Part shown: piece after piece, positions 33,923-44,434 of the stretch
Layout of the letters: the number at the start of each line of letters is the position of its first letter
Position numbering within the stretch: the stretch's first letter is position 1
Source: Leptospira interrogans
GTDB taxonomy: Bacteria; Spirochaetota; Leptospiria; Leptospirales; Leptospiraceae
NCBI RefSeq assembly: GCF_900156205.1
Contig: NZ_FTNA01000002.1
Location: 62,001-126,000 of the forward strand
Direction of reading: 5' to 3'
DNA: 64,000 nucleotides
Position numbers and translations under genes: made by a program
The notes under the pieces: model-generated
Seen by the model: only the letters and a program-made list of their open reading frames with translations
What the model was told of the DNA's origin: nothing
The model's database searches: none

Positions 33923-34209
33923 AATCAGGCAGAATTCATTTTCAAAAGACCCGGAAAACTCTTTTTCTTTGAATTGAGGTTCTTTATAAGAACTCAAGCA
34001 ACACATCGGATTTTTTTCGCAAAAATGAAATTGGAATTCCCACAAGTTTTCTTGTTTGATTGTGTTCACGAGTTGCAGTTTCTGATTTAAGAATTTGTAG
34101 TTGTGTATGAAAATCCTGATTTTGAAAGCGGAAAATAAAATGACGTTTTCATTCGGAAAGAAATTCTGGTCGTAACTTTTTCGATCTTTCTAAGATCGAT
34201 TTTCTTTTT

Positions 34210-35172
34210 ATGTCTTCGATTTTACAATATTCCATTCGAGTTCCTGGAACCTCGGCTAACTTAGGGCCAGGTTTTGATCTTTTTGGTCTTGCGTTTCGAA
34301 TTTACAATCAATTTCAATTTCAATTTTTACCCGGAAAGGAGTTTAAAACTTCTGTAAAAGGAATGGAAACACTTCCATTTGGTCCGGATGAAGATCTAGT
34401 TTTATCATCGTATCGATCTTATTTTAAAAGATTTTTATCAGGAAAAGAAATTATTCCATATTCTCTTTTGATGGATTTAAAACTTCCCATGAAAGGAGGG
34501 CTTGGTTCTAGCGCCAGCGCAGCCGTTGCTGGAGTCTGTTCTGCTAGATTTGTACATAAAAAATTTTATCCAGAAATTTCTATTCCTAAAGAAAACGAGT
34601 TTTTATTTCATCTTGGTCAGATCGAAGGACATCCGGATAATACAATTCCAGCTTATTTAGGTGGTTTTGTGTTTTCTTATTTCAACGGAAATCGTTTAGA
34701 ATTTGTCAAAAAAAAATTTCCAAAGAAAGTGCGTTGTTTTTTGATCGTGCCGAATTTAGAAACTTCTACTCATCAATCTAGAAAAACTCTTCCTAGTTCG
34801 TATTCCACAGAAGACGTGATTTTTAATATGAGTCGGGTTGTTACTTGGATGGAATTTTTGGACTCCGGAAAAATTTCACTTTTGAAACTGGCGCTGGATG
34901 ATCGAATTCACACTCCATATAGAATGCATTCAGAATTCGAATTAAATCCTTTTTTAATGCAGATCCATAAAAATTTAATTGGATATTCTCTTTCCGGGAG
35001 TGGTCCTTCTGTTCTTTTATTTTCGGAAAGAAATAAGGCAGTAAGAGTCGAAAAGATTCTCAAAGAAAAAATCTCCGAGTTTGTGCAAGAAAATCATTTT
35101 CATTGTCAGATTCTTTCTTTAAAAGTAGAAGAGGATGGTATTTTAGAATCCTCAAAAGAAATTAAAATTTGA
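34210..35172 (+). CDS. thrB: Homoserine kinase
   Basis: A 320-residue GHMP kinase for threonine synthesis (homoserine to O-phosphohomoserine). The N-terminal VPGTSANLGPGFD substrate motif, the ATP loop PMKGGLGSSASAAVAG (about 97-112), GHPDNTIPAYLGG, and the C-terminal YSLSGSGPSVLLFS are all present. Slightly longer than the usual 300-310 residues. It stands alone, with divergent symporter upstream and a 477-bp gap downstream. Confidence 0.92.
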   Translation: MSSILQYSIRVPGTSANLGPGFDLFGLAFRIYNQFQFQFLPGKEFKTSVKGMETLPFGPDEDLVLSSYRSYFKRFLSGKEIIPYSLLMDLKLPMKGGLGSSASAAVAGVCSARFVHKKFYPEISIPKENEFLFHLGQIEGHPDNTIPAYLGGFVFSYFNGNRLEFVKKKFPKKVRCFLIVPNLETSTHQSRKTLPSSYSTEDVIFNMSRVVTWMEFLDSGKISLLKLALDDRIHTPYRMHSEFELNPFLMQIHKNLIGYSLSGSGPSVLLFSERNKAVRVEKILKEKISEFVQENHFHCQILSLKVEEDGILESSKEIKI

Positions 35173-35649
35173 GAATATTCTAATTGATTAAAATATGTGT
35201 GTTAAAAAAGAGAGAATTAAAAATTAATTACGCTACATTTGAGAATTTTACGTTTTTATTTCTGTATCGTCTGCTCCTTCAAAAAACCAAAAACGGTTCA
35301 TATCAGAAATCGTCTGATTGACTTTAATCATTGTATGTGGAGCGATTTGTATTTCTCGGTCTCATTTTTTAGGCCGGTCCTTTTAACTTTGCTAAAAAAC
35401 AAAGAAAGTAGATTGGTGTCTTCCTCTTTTTTACAAACAATCAGCGTTAATAAAAATAAATAGGGTATAATTACTTTTCTCTGTTCATTTAAATGTATAA
35501 TCGTATCGGTTAGTTTACAATTTTATAGTACATAACGTACTTAAAAATTAAGAACGATTTCTATTGATTCAAACGACAAAACGACTTGATGATTATTTAG
35601 GGACGTAAGAAAGAAAAATCACAAAAAAACCTTTCAGGATTTCAAAAAA
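35173..35649. other. 477-bp gap, nothing recognised
   Basis: AT-rich spacing between the convergent thrB and the unknown membrane gene. A 74-codon TTG frame at 35239-35463 lacks a ribosome-binding site and a convincing composition. No clear hairpin terminator or repeat match was seen. Confidence 0.5.
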
Positions 35650-36291
35650 TCATTCTTCTGGTTCTTCTCTTTCTTCTTTACCAAAGGCGTAGAGACCTTT
35701 TTTGATTGGAGTTTTTCGGTTGAGACCAGGGTGGATTTTTGTGATCGTAAAAATAAATCTCATCCTTTCTTTTCCAAAATTATTGATAAAAAATTCAGAG
35801 GAAAGACCAATTTCAAAATACTGAGTCATTCTTTCTTTTACTACTTTGTCTGAAATTCTAAAATCTGCACTTTTACCGATCACTTCATAACTATCTAATT
35901 TTTCGCTGGATTCCATTTTAGAGAAAGTAGGCATTCCAGGTGGTTTGAATAGTACAGCAGAATTTCTTAATATTTGAATTTCGTAATCTTCTGAGTCTTT
36001 TGCTTTTTTTAAGTTAAATATCAAATGATTATCGGAAATCGTGTTACAGTAAGTTCTAATATTTCCAGAAGTTTGTCCCACACTGAACCGAACATTTCTC
36101 TGACTTTCGGGAACCACGAGCAGAAATCGATCTCCTTCTTCTGGCGGAGTTCCGATCCCTGCACTTCCTTTTTTTATGGCGGGATAAATGACTTCCTTAA
36201 AAAATAGAAAACATAAACCAAGAAATGCAGCAGAACCCATCAGGATCAAAAAAATGTCCAGACCGACCGTGTAGATAAGACCTAAAACCAA
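35650..36291 (-). CDS. Unknown membrane-anchored protein, 213 aa
   Basis: One N-terminal helix (about 8-32), then a beta-rich soluble part with segments such as DRFLLVVPESQRNVRFSVG and FEIGLSSEFFINNFGKERMRFIFTITKIHPG, and an acidic tail ending EEREEPEE. The start is TTG at 36291, 8 bp after the preceding gene. I do not recognise the fold; a PilZ-like beta barrel is conceivable but unproven. Probably co-transcribed with the 36300-36605 gene. Confidence 0.7.
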   Translation of the reverse strand: MVLGLIYTVGLDIFLILMGSAAFLGLCFLFFKEVIYPAIKKGSAGIGTPPEEGDRFLLVVPESQRNVRFSVGQTSGNIRTYCNTISDNHLIFNLKKAKDSEDYEIQILRNSAVLFKPPGMPTFSKMESSEKLDSYEVIGKSADFRISDKVVKERMTQYFEIGLSSEFFINNFGKERMRFIFTITKIHPGLNRKTPIKKGLYAFGKEEREEPEE

Positions 36292-36299
36292 AATTTTCT

Positions 36300-36605
36300 T
36301 TATCGCCTTATATCGATTTTGTGATTATTTAAATTTTCGCTCATTCTAGAGCGTGTCATCATAGAAAGAAGATTTTTCATTTGTTCAGGACTGATAACTT
36401 GATTCATCCTCTCTTCAAAAGACACAGGAGAAGGTTTCATAACAAGCTCTTCCGGTTTGATTTCATTGATTTTTGCACTGGGTGTTGTTCCGGAAATGGA
36501 AATTTCTTCTTGGTTCTGTGCCTCAGAAGCTACTGGTTCCGTTTCTTTGTTAAATTGAAACCAGTAAGACAAAAATGGTTGGATTGTAAGTCCCCCTATA
36601 TTCAT
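36300..36605 (-). CDS. Small unknown protein, 101 aa
   Basis: A hydrophilic 101-residue protein, with a likely disordered centre and a Met-rich C-terminal helix (EERMNQVISPEQMKNLLSMM). It has a strong ribosome-binding site (AAGGAGG, complement of 36614-36620) eight bases before its ATG, so it is a genuine gene despite no known family. It leads a two-gene unit with 35650-36291. Confidence 0.7.
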   Translation of the reverse strand: MNIGGLTIQPFLSYWFQFNKETEPVASEAQNQEEISISGTTPSAKINEIKPEELVMKPSPVSFEERMNQVISPEQMKNLLSMMTRSRMSENLNNHKIDIRR

Positions 36606-36863
36606 AAAGCCAACCTCCTTTTTAAAATAAGATCAAACCGATCTTCTCTATTAAAACTATCGGTAATCAGAGAAACACTTTAGTTATTTTTCGGATTTTT
36701 TCCTGTTTAAGAACTGTTTTCATCTCCGCTTTCGATTTTAGGGTTTTAAAAGTGGCAAAAATGAAATCCGAATTTATAGTTTGCCACCCTGTCTCAGATT
36801 TCTAAGTTGGCAAGTAGGGGAAACTAAGTCGTCGTTTTTCCGACCATTGGAGGGAATATTTCC

Positions 36864-37910
36864 ATGAAAGACATAATCGAAAAACTGAAAACTAAGGAAT
36901 TCAGACCCCTGCTGATACTTTCAGCCATTTTTTTGATTTATATCGCGTTTACCATTTTTCCGCTAATTTCGTATTTTTCTCCTGACGGAGTCGTTGAAAT
37001 TAACGGCAAAAATTATACGATCAAAGACGTTGAAAAGGAAAATCCTAGAATTGCTCGTAAGTTCTATTCGGAAACAAATGATCGTCTTTATCGTGTTCTT
37101 TCCGAATTTGCTAGTAAAAAAGTAGTATCTCTCGCGGCAAAAGAGCGTAATGTTTCTGAAAAAGAACTTTTGGAACCTTCGGTCTCGGCTCCTAGTATCG
37201 AAGAAATGAGAGCCGTCTATGAACAATATAAGAATTCTCCAGCATTAAAAGGAAAGTCTTTTGATCAGGTGAAAGCCGAAATCGAAAATCATCTCATTTC
37301 GCAAAAGAAAGAAGAAGCAAGAAATAATTTCTTTGGACAACTTCGAAATCAATATAATATTTCCGTAAAGGTCAAAGAACTTCCCCCTCTTAGAGATAAT
37401 ACAATTCTGGCTGGAAATAATCCTTCTATCGGACCAGAAAACGCAAAAGTCACCGTGATAGAGTTTTCTGATTTTGAATGTCCATTCTGTAAAAGAAGTC
37501 AGTCAGTAAATTCTCAGTTAAGAGAAAAATACAAAGATCAAATCCGTTGGGTTTTTAGGGATTATCCTCTTTCTTTTCATCCAAACGCAATGTTTGCGCA
37601 TATTGCGGCTAATTGTTCTGCTTCTCAGGGAAAGTATTGGGAATTTTTTAAAGTTCTTTTTGACAATTCCGGAAATCTTCCTAAAGACAGAGTTTTGGAT
37701 TTAGCAAGAGGGCTAGGGTTGGATATGAAAGTTTTTAGTCAATGTGTGAATGATTCTGAAGTGCGTAAGGAAGTAGAAGCAGATATGGCGGAAGGTGAAA
37801 AATACGGAGTCAGTGGAACACCTGCGTTTTTTATCAACGGAGTTATGATAGAAGGTGCTCAACCGATAGAAGCTTTTATTAAGGTAATTGATCAAGAACT
37901 TAAAAATTAA
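36864..37910 (+). CDS. DsbA-family thiol-disulfide oxidoreductase, membrane-anchored
   Basis: A 348-residue protein with an N-terminal helix (about 17-36), a helical linker region (40-170) resembling a chaperone-like domain, and a C-terminal thioredoxin-fold DsbA-like domain. The active site is [13 protein letters not shown] (CPFC near 204-207). The cis-Pro loop is [13 protein letters not shown]. Layout resembles BdbD/DsbA-like proteins that act outside the membrane. GGAGG precedes the ATG at a suitable distance. It is 26 bp before mdh, an unusual partner. Confidence 0.88.
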
Positions 37911-37936
37911 AATTAGAAATTAGGAGTCACCCAAAT

Positions 37937-38917
37937 ATGAGTAAGACTGTAAAAGTCGCTGTTACAGGCGCTGCGGGACAAATCGGATATTCTTTACTTT
38001 TTAGAATTGCTTCGGGACAAATGTTCGGCGCCGATACTGCAGTTGAAATTCAGATGCTTGAATTGGAAGCTGCAATTCCTGCGGCTAAAGGTGTCATTAT
38101 GGAATTGGAAGACTGTGCGTTTCCTCTTCTGCAAAAGGTGACCGTCTCTTCCGATTTGGATACGGCTTTTAAAGAGATCAACTGGGCGTTGTTAGTTGGT
38201 TCCGTTCCTAGAAAAGCTGGAATGGAAAGAGGAGATTTACTCAAAATTAATGGTGGGATTTTTGTAAACCAGGGAAAAGCGATTGAAAAAAATGCTGCTT
38301 CTGACGTGAGAATTCTAGTAGTTGGGAATCCTTGTAATACAAACTGTTTGATCGCTATGAATAACGCAAAAGGAATCTCTCAAGATCGTTGGTTTGCGAT
38401 GACTAAATTGGATGAAAACAGAGCAAAATCCCAACTTGCTTCTAAAGCAGGAGTTCCTGTAAAAGAAGTGACTCATCTTGGAATTTGGGGAAATCATTCC
38501 GCTACTCAGTACCCTGATTTTTACAATACAAAAATTTCTGGAAAACCGGTTACCGATGTAATCTCAGACCACGAATGGTTAAAAGGTGATTTTATCAAAA
38601 ATGTACAACAAAGAGGCGCAGAAATTATTAAAGCAAGAGGTGCCTCTTCTGCAGCTAGTGCAGCGAATGGGGTAGTAGACACGGTTCGAGGAATCATCAC
38701 TCCTACTGCTCCTGGGGATTGTTTTTCTGCGGCGGTTGTTTCCGATGGATCTTACGGAGCAGAAAAAGGACTTATTTTTGGATTTCCTTTAAAGTCTGAC
38801 GGAAAGAAAGTAGAAATCATTCAAGGTATTTCATTAAACGATTTTGCAAAAGAAAAATTTAAAATCACTCATGAAGAACTTGTTTCAGAAAGAAATGAAG
38901 TGAAGGAAATGCTCTAA
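37937..38917 (+). CDS. mdh: Malate dehydrogenase
   Basis: A 326-residue NAD-dependent malate dehydrogenase of the cytosolic-like type. [21 protein letters not shown] is the nucleotide loop, [16 protein letters not shown] is the mobile active-site loop with catalytic arginines, and [13 protein letters not shown] carries the catalytic His. It converts malate and oxaloacetate in the TCA cycle. A TAGGAGT ribosome-binding site precedes the ATG. The biotin genes start 17 bp after its stop. Confidence 0.96.
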
Positions 38918-38934
38918 CATTTCAAAGAGGTTTT

Positions 38935-40065
38935 TTGAACCTGAGTCCATCTAATTTCATTCAGAAAACCTCTTCCATTTTAGAATCCTTGAAAAAGGAT
39001 TTTTTATTTCGATCTCTAGAAATTCCTTACGGAGTAGATTTATCTTCCAACAATTATCTGGGGCTTACTCACCATCCTAAACTTATTGAAAGCGTAAAAG
39101 AAGGATTGGATCTTTATGGTGCTGGATCTGGTGCTTCTCGTTTGGTTAGTGGACATAGAAATTCTTTTGAAAGAGCCGAGCAGTGCTGCTCCGAATGGAT
39201 AGGAACTGAAACTTCTCTTTGGGTCTCAAATGGTTACTCAGCCAACGTAGGATTGATTTCTTGTATTGCAAATGCCAAGTCTGAGGTTTTTACGGATAGG
39301 CTCAATCACGCTTCAATTTTAGATGGAATCCGTCTTTCCGGCGCACAAAAAATATATTATAAACATCTAAACTTAAATCATTTAGAGGAACTTCTTCAAA
39401 AGTCCAATAGAAAAGAAAAAATTATCATATCTGAAACCGTCTTTAGTATGGATGGGGATTTGGCACCGATTGAGGATCTTCTCTACCTTAAAAATAAATA
39501 CGATGCGGTTTTAATCTTAGATGACGCACATGGAATTGGTGTATTTGGACAAAAAGGAGAAGGTAGGGTTTCTCAAGTTTTAGGTTCAGAAAAAATCAAA
39601 GAAGTGGATTTTATCACATATACAAGTGGGAAATCTTTAGGTTTGGAAGGTGCTTGGATAGGAACTTCTAAAATTGGAAAAGAATTTTTGATTAACAAAA
39701 TGAGAACATTCATTTATTCTACAGCGCCTATGCCTGCTATTGCACATGCGGTTCCTACTTCCATTTCAATTGTAAAGTCTATGGAAAAAGAAAGAGTAGA
39801 TCTTTTACAAAAAGCCAGTCGTTTTCGAGTTTCTATTCAGACTAAAAATTATCCAAAGACTACTTCTGAATCCCAGATTGTTCCCGTATTGTTTTCGTCC
39901 GAAAAAGAAGTTTTAGACGCTGCAGAACTTTGTAGAAAAAACGGACTTTATGTAAAGGCGATTCGGCCTCCCACTGTGAATGTTCCCAGGCTTAGAATCA
40001 GTATTCATTCCGATACGACTGAATCTATATTAGAAAAATTGATTTCTATTTTACCGGAGTTCTAA
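38935..40065 (+). CDS. bioF: 8-amino-7-oxononanoate synthase
   Basis: A 376-residue PLP enzyme condensing pimeloyl thioester with alanine in biotin synthesis. [35 protein letters not shown] and [16 protein letters not shown] (PLP lysine) are all present. The start is TTG at 38935, preceded by AAGAGG at a good spacing, with no alternative ATG. The stop overlaps the bioD start. First gene of bioFDAB. The CoA- or ACP-specificity cannot be told from sequence. Confidence 0.92.
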
Positions 40066-40730
40066 TGGCAGTTTTTATAGGAGGTACTGGAACCGATGTA
40101 GGGAAAACTTTTTTTAGTTCTCTCATCTTAGGAAAATATGGAGAGTCTTTAGGGCTTAAGTATTTTAAACCGGTTCAGACTGGAGATGATAGTGATCGTA
40201 TCACTCTGATGCGTCTTACAGGATTACACGAAAGTTATGTTTTGAAAAATTACTATTCTTTGGCATTTGCAGGTTCCCCTCACTATTCTTCCGAACTGGA
40301 AGGAACGGAAATAGATACAGATGAACTCTCTAGACATCTTTATAGTATTCGTGATGAGAAAATCATTATAGAAGGAGCGGGTGGCTTACTCGTACCATTG
40401 AATCGTAGAATGCTTACCTTAGAAGTAATTCGTCAAGCGGAGATACCTTTAATTTTAGTAGCACCTACTTCTTTGGGCGCGATCAATCAAACTCTTCTTT
40501 CAATTGAAGCAATTCAAAATAGAAATATCGATTTGAAAGGAATTTATTTTTTAGGAATTCCAGATAAAACTACGGAAGATAATATCCGAACGATCACAGA
40601 ATGGAGCGGTGTAATTTCCCTTGGAAGTTTCTTTTTGAATTCTAATGAAAGGATTAGTTGTGAATGTTTTCAAGAGGAATGTATTCCAAAATTTGATCTA
40701 GACGAATCTATAAAAAATATACTGGTATGA
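40065..40730 (+). CDS. bioD: Dethiobiotin synthetase
   Basis: A 221-residue P-loop ligase that closes the ureido ring of dethiobiotin with CO2 and ATP. The P-loop [13 protein letters not shown] at the N-terminus, KPVQTG with the catalytic Lys, and [11 protein letters not shown] are conserved. Slightly short at the C-terminus compared with some homologues but complete in motifs. It overlaps bioF by 1 bp and bioA by 4 bp. Confidence 0.94.
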
Positions 40731-42028
40731 TCTGGTATCCTTTTACTCTACAATTTGAACCGGATTCTCCCTTAAAAATAGAAAGAGCCAAAGGCGAATT
40801 TTTATACGATGAATTAGGGAATTCTTATATAGATGGAATTTCTTCCTGGTGGGTAAGTATTCACGGACACAATCACCCTAAAATTGTTCAAGCGGTTAAG
40901 AATCAGTTGGAAAAATTAGATCATGTTTTGCTTGCGGGTTTTACACACGATCCCGCTGAAAAACTTGCTGCCGAACTTTTAAAAATTACAGATGGGCTGT
41001 TTCAAAAAGTTTTATATTCAGACAACGGTTCGACTGCTGTTGAAATTATGATTAAACTTGCTTATCAGTATTTTCAAAATATAGGAGAAGTCGATCGTAA
41101 AATATTCATAAAATGGAATTCTTCTTATCATGGAGATACGATCGGGACTATGAGCGTAGGCGGAAATTCTGTCTTCAATCGTGTTTTTCAGGGATTGATG
41201 TTCCCTACAAAGGAATTTCAAACTCCTAATTGTAACTTTTGTCCTATGGGTAAAAAACCGGAATCTTGCAAGGTAGAATGTATTGATCCGATAGAAGAAT
41301 TTTTTCAAAAAAGTCCGAAAGCAGTTGCAGGAATTGTAATTGAACCTTTGATTTTAGGTTCTGGAGGAATGATTTTTTATAAAGAAGAAGTCCTTCAAAG
41401 ATTAGAAACCATCTCCAAAAAATACGGCAGTTTACTTTTGCTGGACGAGGTTTTTACTGGTTTTGGTAGAACCGGATCTGTTTTTGCTTATCAAAGAGCA
41501 AAGATACGACCCGATTTTATTGCGCTGGCAAAAGGGCTGAGTGCTGGTGTCTCTGCGGTTGCCGTAACGTTGACAACGGATCGGATTCATTCAGCTTTTG
41601 TAACTGCTGATCCAGAAAAAGGATTTTACCATGGACATACCATGACCGGAAATCCGATTGCTTGTTCTGCGGCGCTTGCCTCTTTAAAAATTTTTTTTGA
41701 AGAGAATCGATTGGAACAAATTTTAAGGTTAGAATCTAAACTCAACGTAGGTTTAAAAAAGATCGCGAAAGAATTTCCAAAAGCAGTAAAAAATTGTAGG
41801 GTTTTAGGGGCCGTAGGAGTTTTAGAATTGGAAGTAGGTAAAGCAAGCGGTTATCATTATCCTGGAAATAAAATTCTCAAGAAGAAATTTCTAGAAAAAG
41901 GAGTTTTACTCCGTCCTTTGGGAAACGTAATTTATCTTACTCCTCCATACAATATAGAAAATTCTTCTTTGGAAAAAATCTTTTCCGCGATCCGAGAAAC
42001 CCTCTCTGAAATTTCTTTTGGGAATTAG
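40727..42028 (+). CDS. bioA: DAPA aminotransferase (BioA)
   Basis: A 433-residue class III aminotransferase that makes 7,8-diaminopelargonic acid from KAPA, classically with SAM as donor. [59 protein letters not shown] and [11 protein letters not shown] (PLP lysine) mark the family. The motif GHTMTGNP agrees with BioA. Overlaps bioD by 4 bp. Confidence 0.93.
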
Positions 42029-42068
42029 ACTTTTCAAGAAAACTCATTTGCTTGAATCTGTCTGCAGA

Positions 42069-43124
42069 ATGCTCAAGACATCCGAAAAAATATTCTCCGA
42101 AACCCCTAGTATAATTACAAAAGAAGAAGGTTTAAAAATTCTAAACGGTGTCATTCCTTTAACTACCTGTTTAGATAAAGCGTTTCAAGAAAGAAATCGT
42201 TACTTCGAAAATAAAGTAAGAATTCATATTTTAGATAATATTAAAAATGGTTATTGTCCGGAAGACTGTGGTTATTGTGCCCAAAGAAAAAACGCAAACT
42301 CAGGCGTTCAGGAATACCCTATGAAATCCGAACAAGAGATTTATGAGGATGCTGTTCAGGCTAAAAAAAACGGAGCTTATCGTTTTTGTATGGTAACTTC
42401 TGGAACAGGGCCGAATCGTTTAACAACTGAAAAACTTGCTTCTACCATTCAAAGAATTACTGACGAACTCAACATGAAGGTTTGTCTTTCTGCGGGTTTG
42501 TTAGATATAGAAAAAGCTCAAGTTTTAAAAGAAGCTGGTCTAGATCGTTACAATCATAACCTCAATACTTCTGAAAATCATTATTCGGAAATCTGCGATA
42601 CTCATACTTATTTACAAAGAGCTCAAACATTAGACTCGGTTTCTAAGGCTGGAATCGGAATGTGTAGTGGAGTGATTGTGGGAATGGGGGAGTCTTTTCA
42701 AGATATTGTGGATGTTGCTTTTCAACTAAAATCTTTTCGTGTAATTTCAATTCCAGTGAATTTTTTCATTCCAGTGAAAGGGCATACAATTAAAAATCCA
42801 AGCGTTTTAACTCCGGAACTTTGTGTAAGAATTCTTTGTATGTTTCGATTGATAAATCCGGATTCTGAAATTCGAATTGCGGCTGGAAGAGAAGGACATC
42901 TTAGAAGCCTTTCCGCAACAGCTTTGTTTGCCGCTAATTCCTTATTCTCTTCCGGTTATTTAAACGTAAAGGGGTCGGAGATTTTAGAAACGGTTGCAAT
43001 GATCCGGGACGCCGGTTTTGTTCCTGAATTATCCAATGGGGAAATTCTTCCAGAAAATTTCGGCACGGAATCATTTTATTCTGAGAAAAATTTTCCCGAA
43101 CTCTATAAATTTAAGAAATTTTAA
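42069..43124 (+). CDS. bioB: Biotin synthase
   Basis: A 351-residue radical SAM enzyme inserting sulfur into dethiobiotin. The radical motif [10 protein letters not shown] (CxxxCxxC) and the conserved YNHNLNTS and GMGESFQD segments are seen; Arg of the [2Fe-2S] site lies in IRIAAGRE. The frame opens with TTG at 42018, overlapping bioA by 11 bp. I prefer the ATG at 42069 because it gives the family length, but neither start has a strong ribosome-binding site. Last gene of bioFDAB; no bioC, bioH or bioG is in the window. Confidence 0.92.
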   Translation: MLKTSEKIFSETPSIITKEEGLKILNGVIPLTTCLDKAFQERNRYFENKVRIHILDNIKNGYCPEDCGYCAQRKNANSGVQEYPMKSEQEIYEDAVQAKKNGAYRFCMVTSGTGPNRLTTEKLASTIQRITDELNMKVCLSAGLLDIEKAQVLKEAGLDRYNHNLNTSENHYSEICDTHTYLQRAQTLDSVSKAGIGMCSGVIVGMGESFQDIVDVAFQLKSFRVISIPVNFFIPVKGHTIKNPSVLTPELCVRILCMFRLINPDSEIRIAAGREGHLRSLSATALFAANSLFSSGYLNVKGSEILETVAMIRDAGFVPELSNGEILPENFGTESFYSEKNFPELYKFKKF

Positions 43125-43496
43125 AGATTTAAAAAATTTCAAAAAAAGTGGATTTTAATATTTTTTAAGCTTTCCCAGCAACTTTTTTTTATTAAATTGA
43201 GTCTGAGAACAATGTGGATTGTTATACACCGTTTCGTAATTTAAAATTCCAGAATTTGGATATGAAGTTGAGTTTAAACATGAAACACGATTTAGGCGAA
43301 GAAAGGTAAAATTCGATTTTCGAATGCGTTATGTGTCTTGTTGTTTGAATTTCGAAATGAAAAAAATTGAAAAAATAATATGGAAATGTCAGAATTAAAG
43401 TTATTCTTTTGGGATCTGAAAAAGGTTGTTCCCTTTTTTAGAATCGATTGAAAGCCTACATTGATCTAAAAATCTGGCATTACTGGAGTTTGATGA
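43125..43496. other. 372-bp gap, nothing recognised
   Basis: AT-rich spacer after bioB. No repeat family, RNA structure or reading frame of note was found. It probably holds the promoter of the following small gene. Confidence 0.5.
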
Positions 43497-43673
43497 ATGA
43501 AATATAAAATAGAAATCAATAAGCTGAAAAACGGTTACATAGAAGCTAAGCTAATTGATACTGCCTCCAACAATCCGATTGAGTTCCGAATCTGTGATTC
43601 TGAAGACTATCTTCAAGCACAAATCGCAGATTGGCACAAACGCTTTCACATGAAAGAACCGCAGGAGCAGTAG
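43497..43673 (+). CDS. Small unknown protein, 58 aa
   Basis: A 58-residue frame beginning MKYKIEINKLKNGYIEAKL and ending MKEPQEQ. A GGAG at 43485-43488 stands about eight bases before the ATG. Codon use resembles that of the neighbours, and the predicted product alternates charged and hydrophobic residues like a small beta-beta-alpha domain (beta hairpin then the QAQIADWHKRFH helix). It ends 7 bp before the GDSL lipoprotein gene, so they may be co-transcribed. No family recognised. Confidence 0.6.
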   Translation: MKYKIEINKLKNGYIEAKLIDTASNNPIEFRICDSEDYLQAQIADWHKRFHMKEPQEQ

Positions 43674-43680
43674 TTTATCT

Positions 43681-44427
43681 TTGGCAAAGTTTCTTTTTTC
43701 TATTTCTTTGCTTTTTCTTTTTACTTACTGTTCTTCCTTGATTAAGAAATCATATACGGACGATTATTCTAGTCCTAATTTTGAATGTTGGTCTGGATCC
43801 GGTTTTCGCGATTCCGAAACGTTCGGATTATACAAATCTGCATGGGCCGAGCTTCGAAATTTTTATAAAATTGAAAATCAGAAAATTAAATCTGCAAATA
43901 TAGTCTTTGTAGGAGATTCTTTGATTCAATTGTTTCCCAAAGAGCTGATGGTCCAAGAATTTCCAGGTGCGGTTAATCGCGGTATTGGTGGAGATTTGAC
44001 GGAAACTCTTCTGGAAAGAATAGAAGAAGACGTTTTAAGTTTAAATCCAAAAGTAATCGTTTTAGAGATTGGTGGAAATGATCTCATCCAAGGAAAATGT
44101 CTACATATTACAGAAACGAATTTAAATCGAATTTTAGAAAAAATTCTCAAGTTCAACCCGAATATAAAAATAGTTATTTTAGGAATTCCTCCTGTTCGGA
44201 ATCAAACTGTAAATAGAGTTTCTCCCGTACTCAATCTTACCTGGATTTCTATCATTCGACCTTATAAGAATGTGGAATTTTTAGACGGTTGGCAATTCTT
44301 GAGAGAAAAGGATCGACCCGTTTTGGATTCGGAATTTTGGCCAGGCCAGGATAAAATTCATGTGAACGAAAAAGCATATCGAGCCTGGATTCATAAATTA
44401 AAACCGATACTTTTACCCTATCTTTAA
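43681..44427 (+). CDS. GDSL/SGNH-family hydrolase, predicted lipoprotein
   Basis: A 248-residue protein. The signal peptide ends in the lipobox FTYCSS, so it should be lipidated. The SGNH blocks are IVFVGDSLIQLFP (block I, Ser), NRGIGGD (block II, Gly), VLEIGGNDL (block III, Asn) and DKIHVNEKAY (block V, His). Members are acyl-esterases for lipids or polysaccharide acetyl groups. The start is TTG at 43681, after AGGAG at a long spacing. Distantly, it might cooperate with the MBOAT protein, but they are 19 kb apart. Confidence 0.85.
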   Translation: MAKFLFSISLLFLFTYCSSLIKKSYTDDYSSPNFECWSGSGFRDSETFGLYKSAWAELRNFYKIENQKIKSANIVFVGDSLIQLFPKELMVQEFPGAVNRGIGGDLTETLLERIEEDVLSLNPKVIVLEIGGNDLIQGKCLHITETNLNRILEKILKFNPNIKIVILGIPPVRNQTVNRVSPVLNLTWISIIRPYKNVEFLDGWQFLREKDRPVLDSEFWPGQDKIHVNEKAYRAWIHKLKPILLPYL

Positions 44428-44434
44428 GGTTCCC

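Noticed and set aside
35239..35463. 74-codon TTG frame after thrB
   Set aside because: No ribosome-binding site, no plausible domain, and Leu/Phe/Arg mix typical of chance frames.
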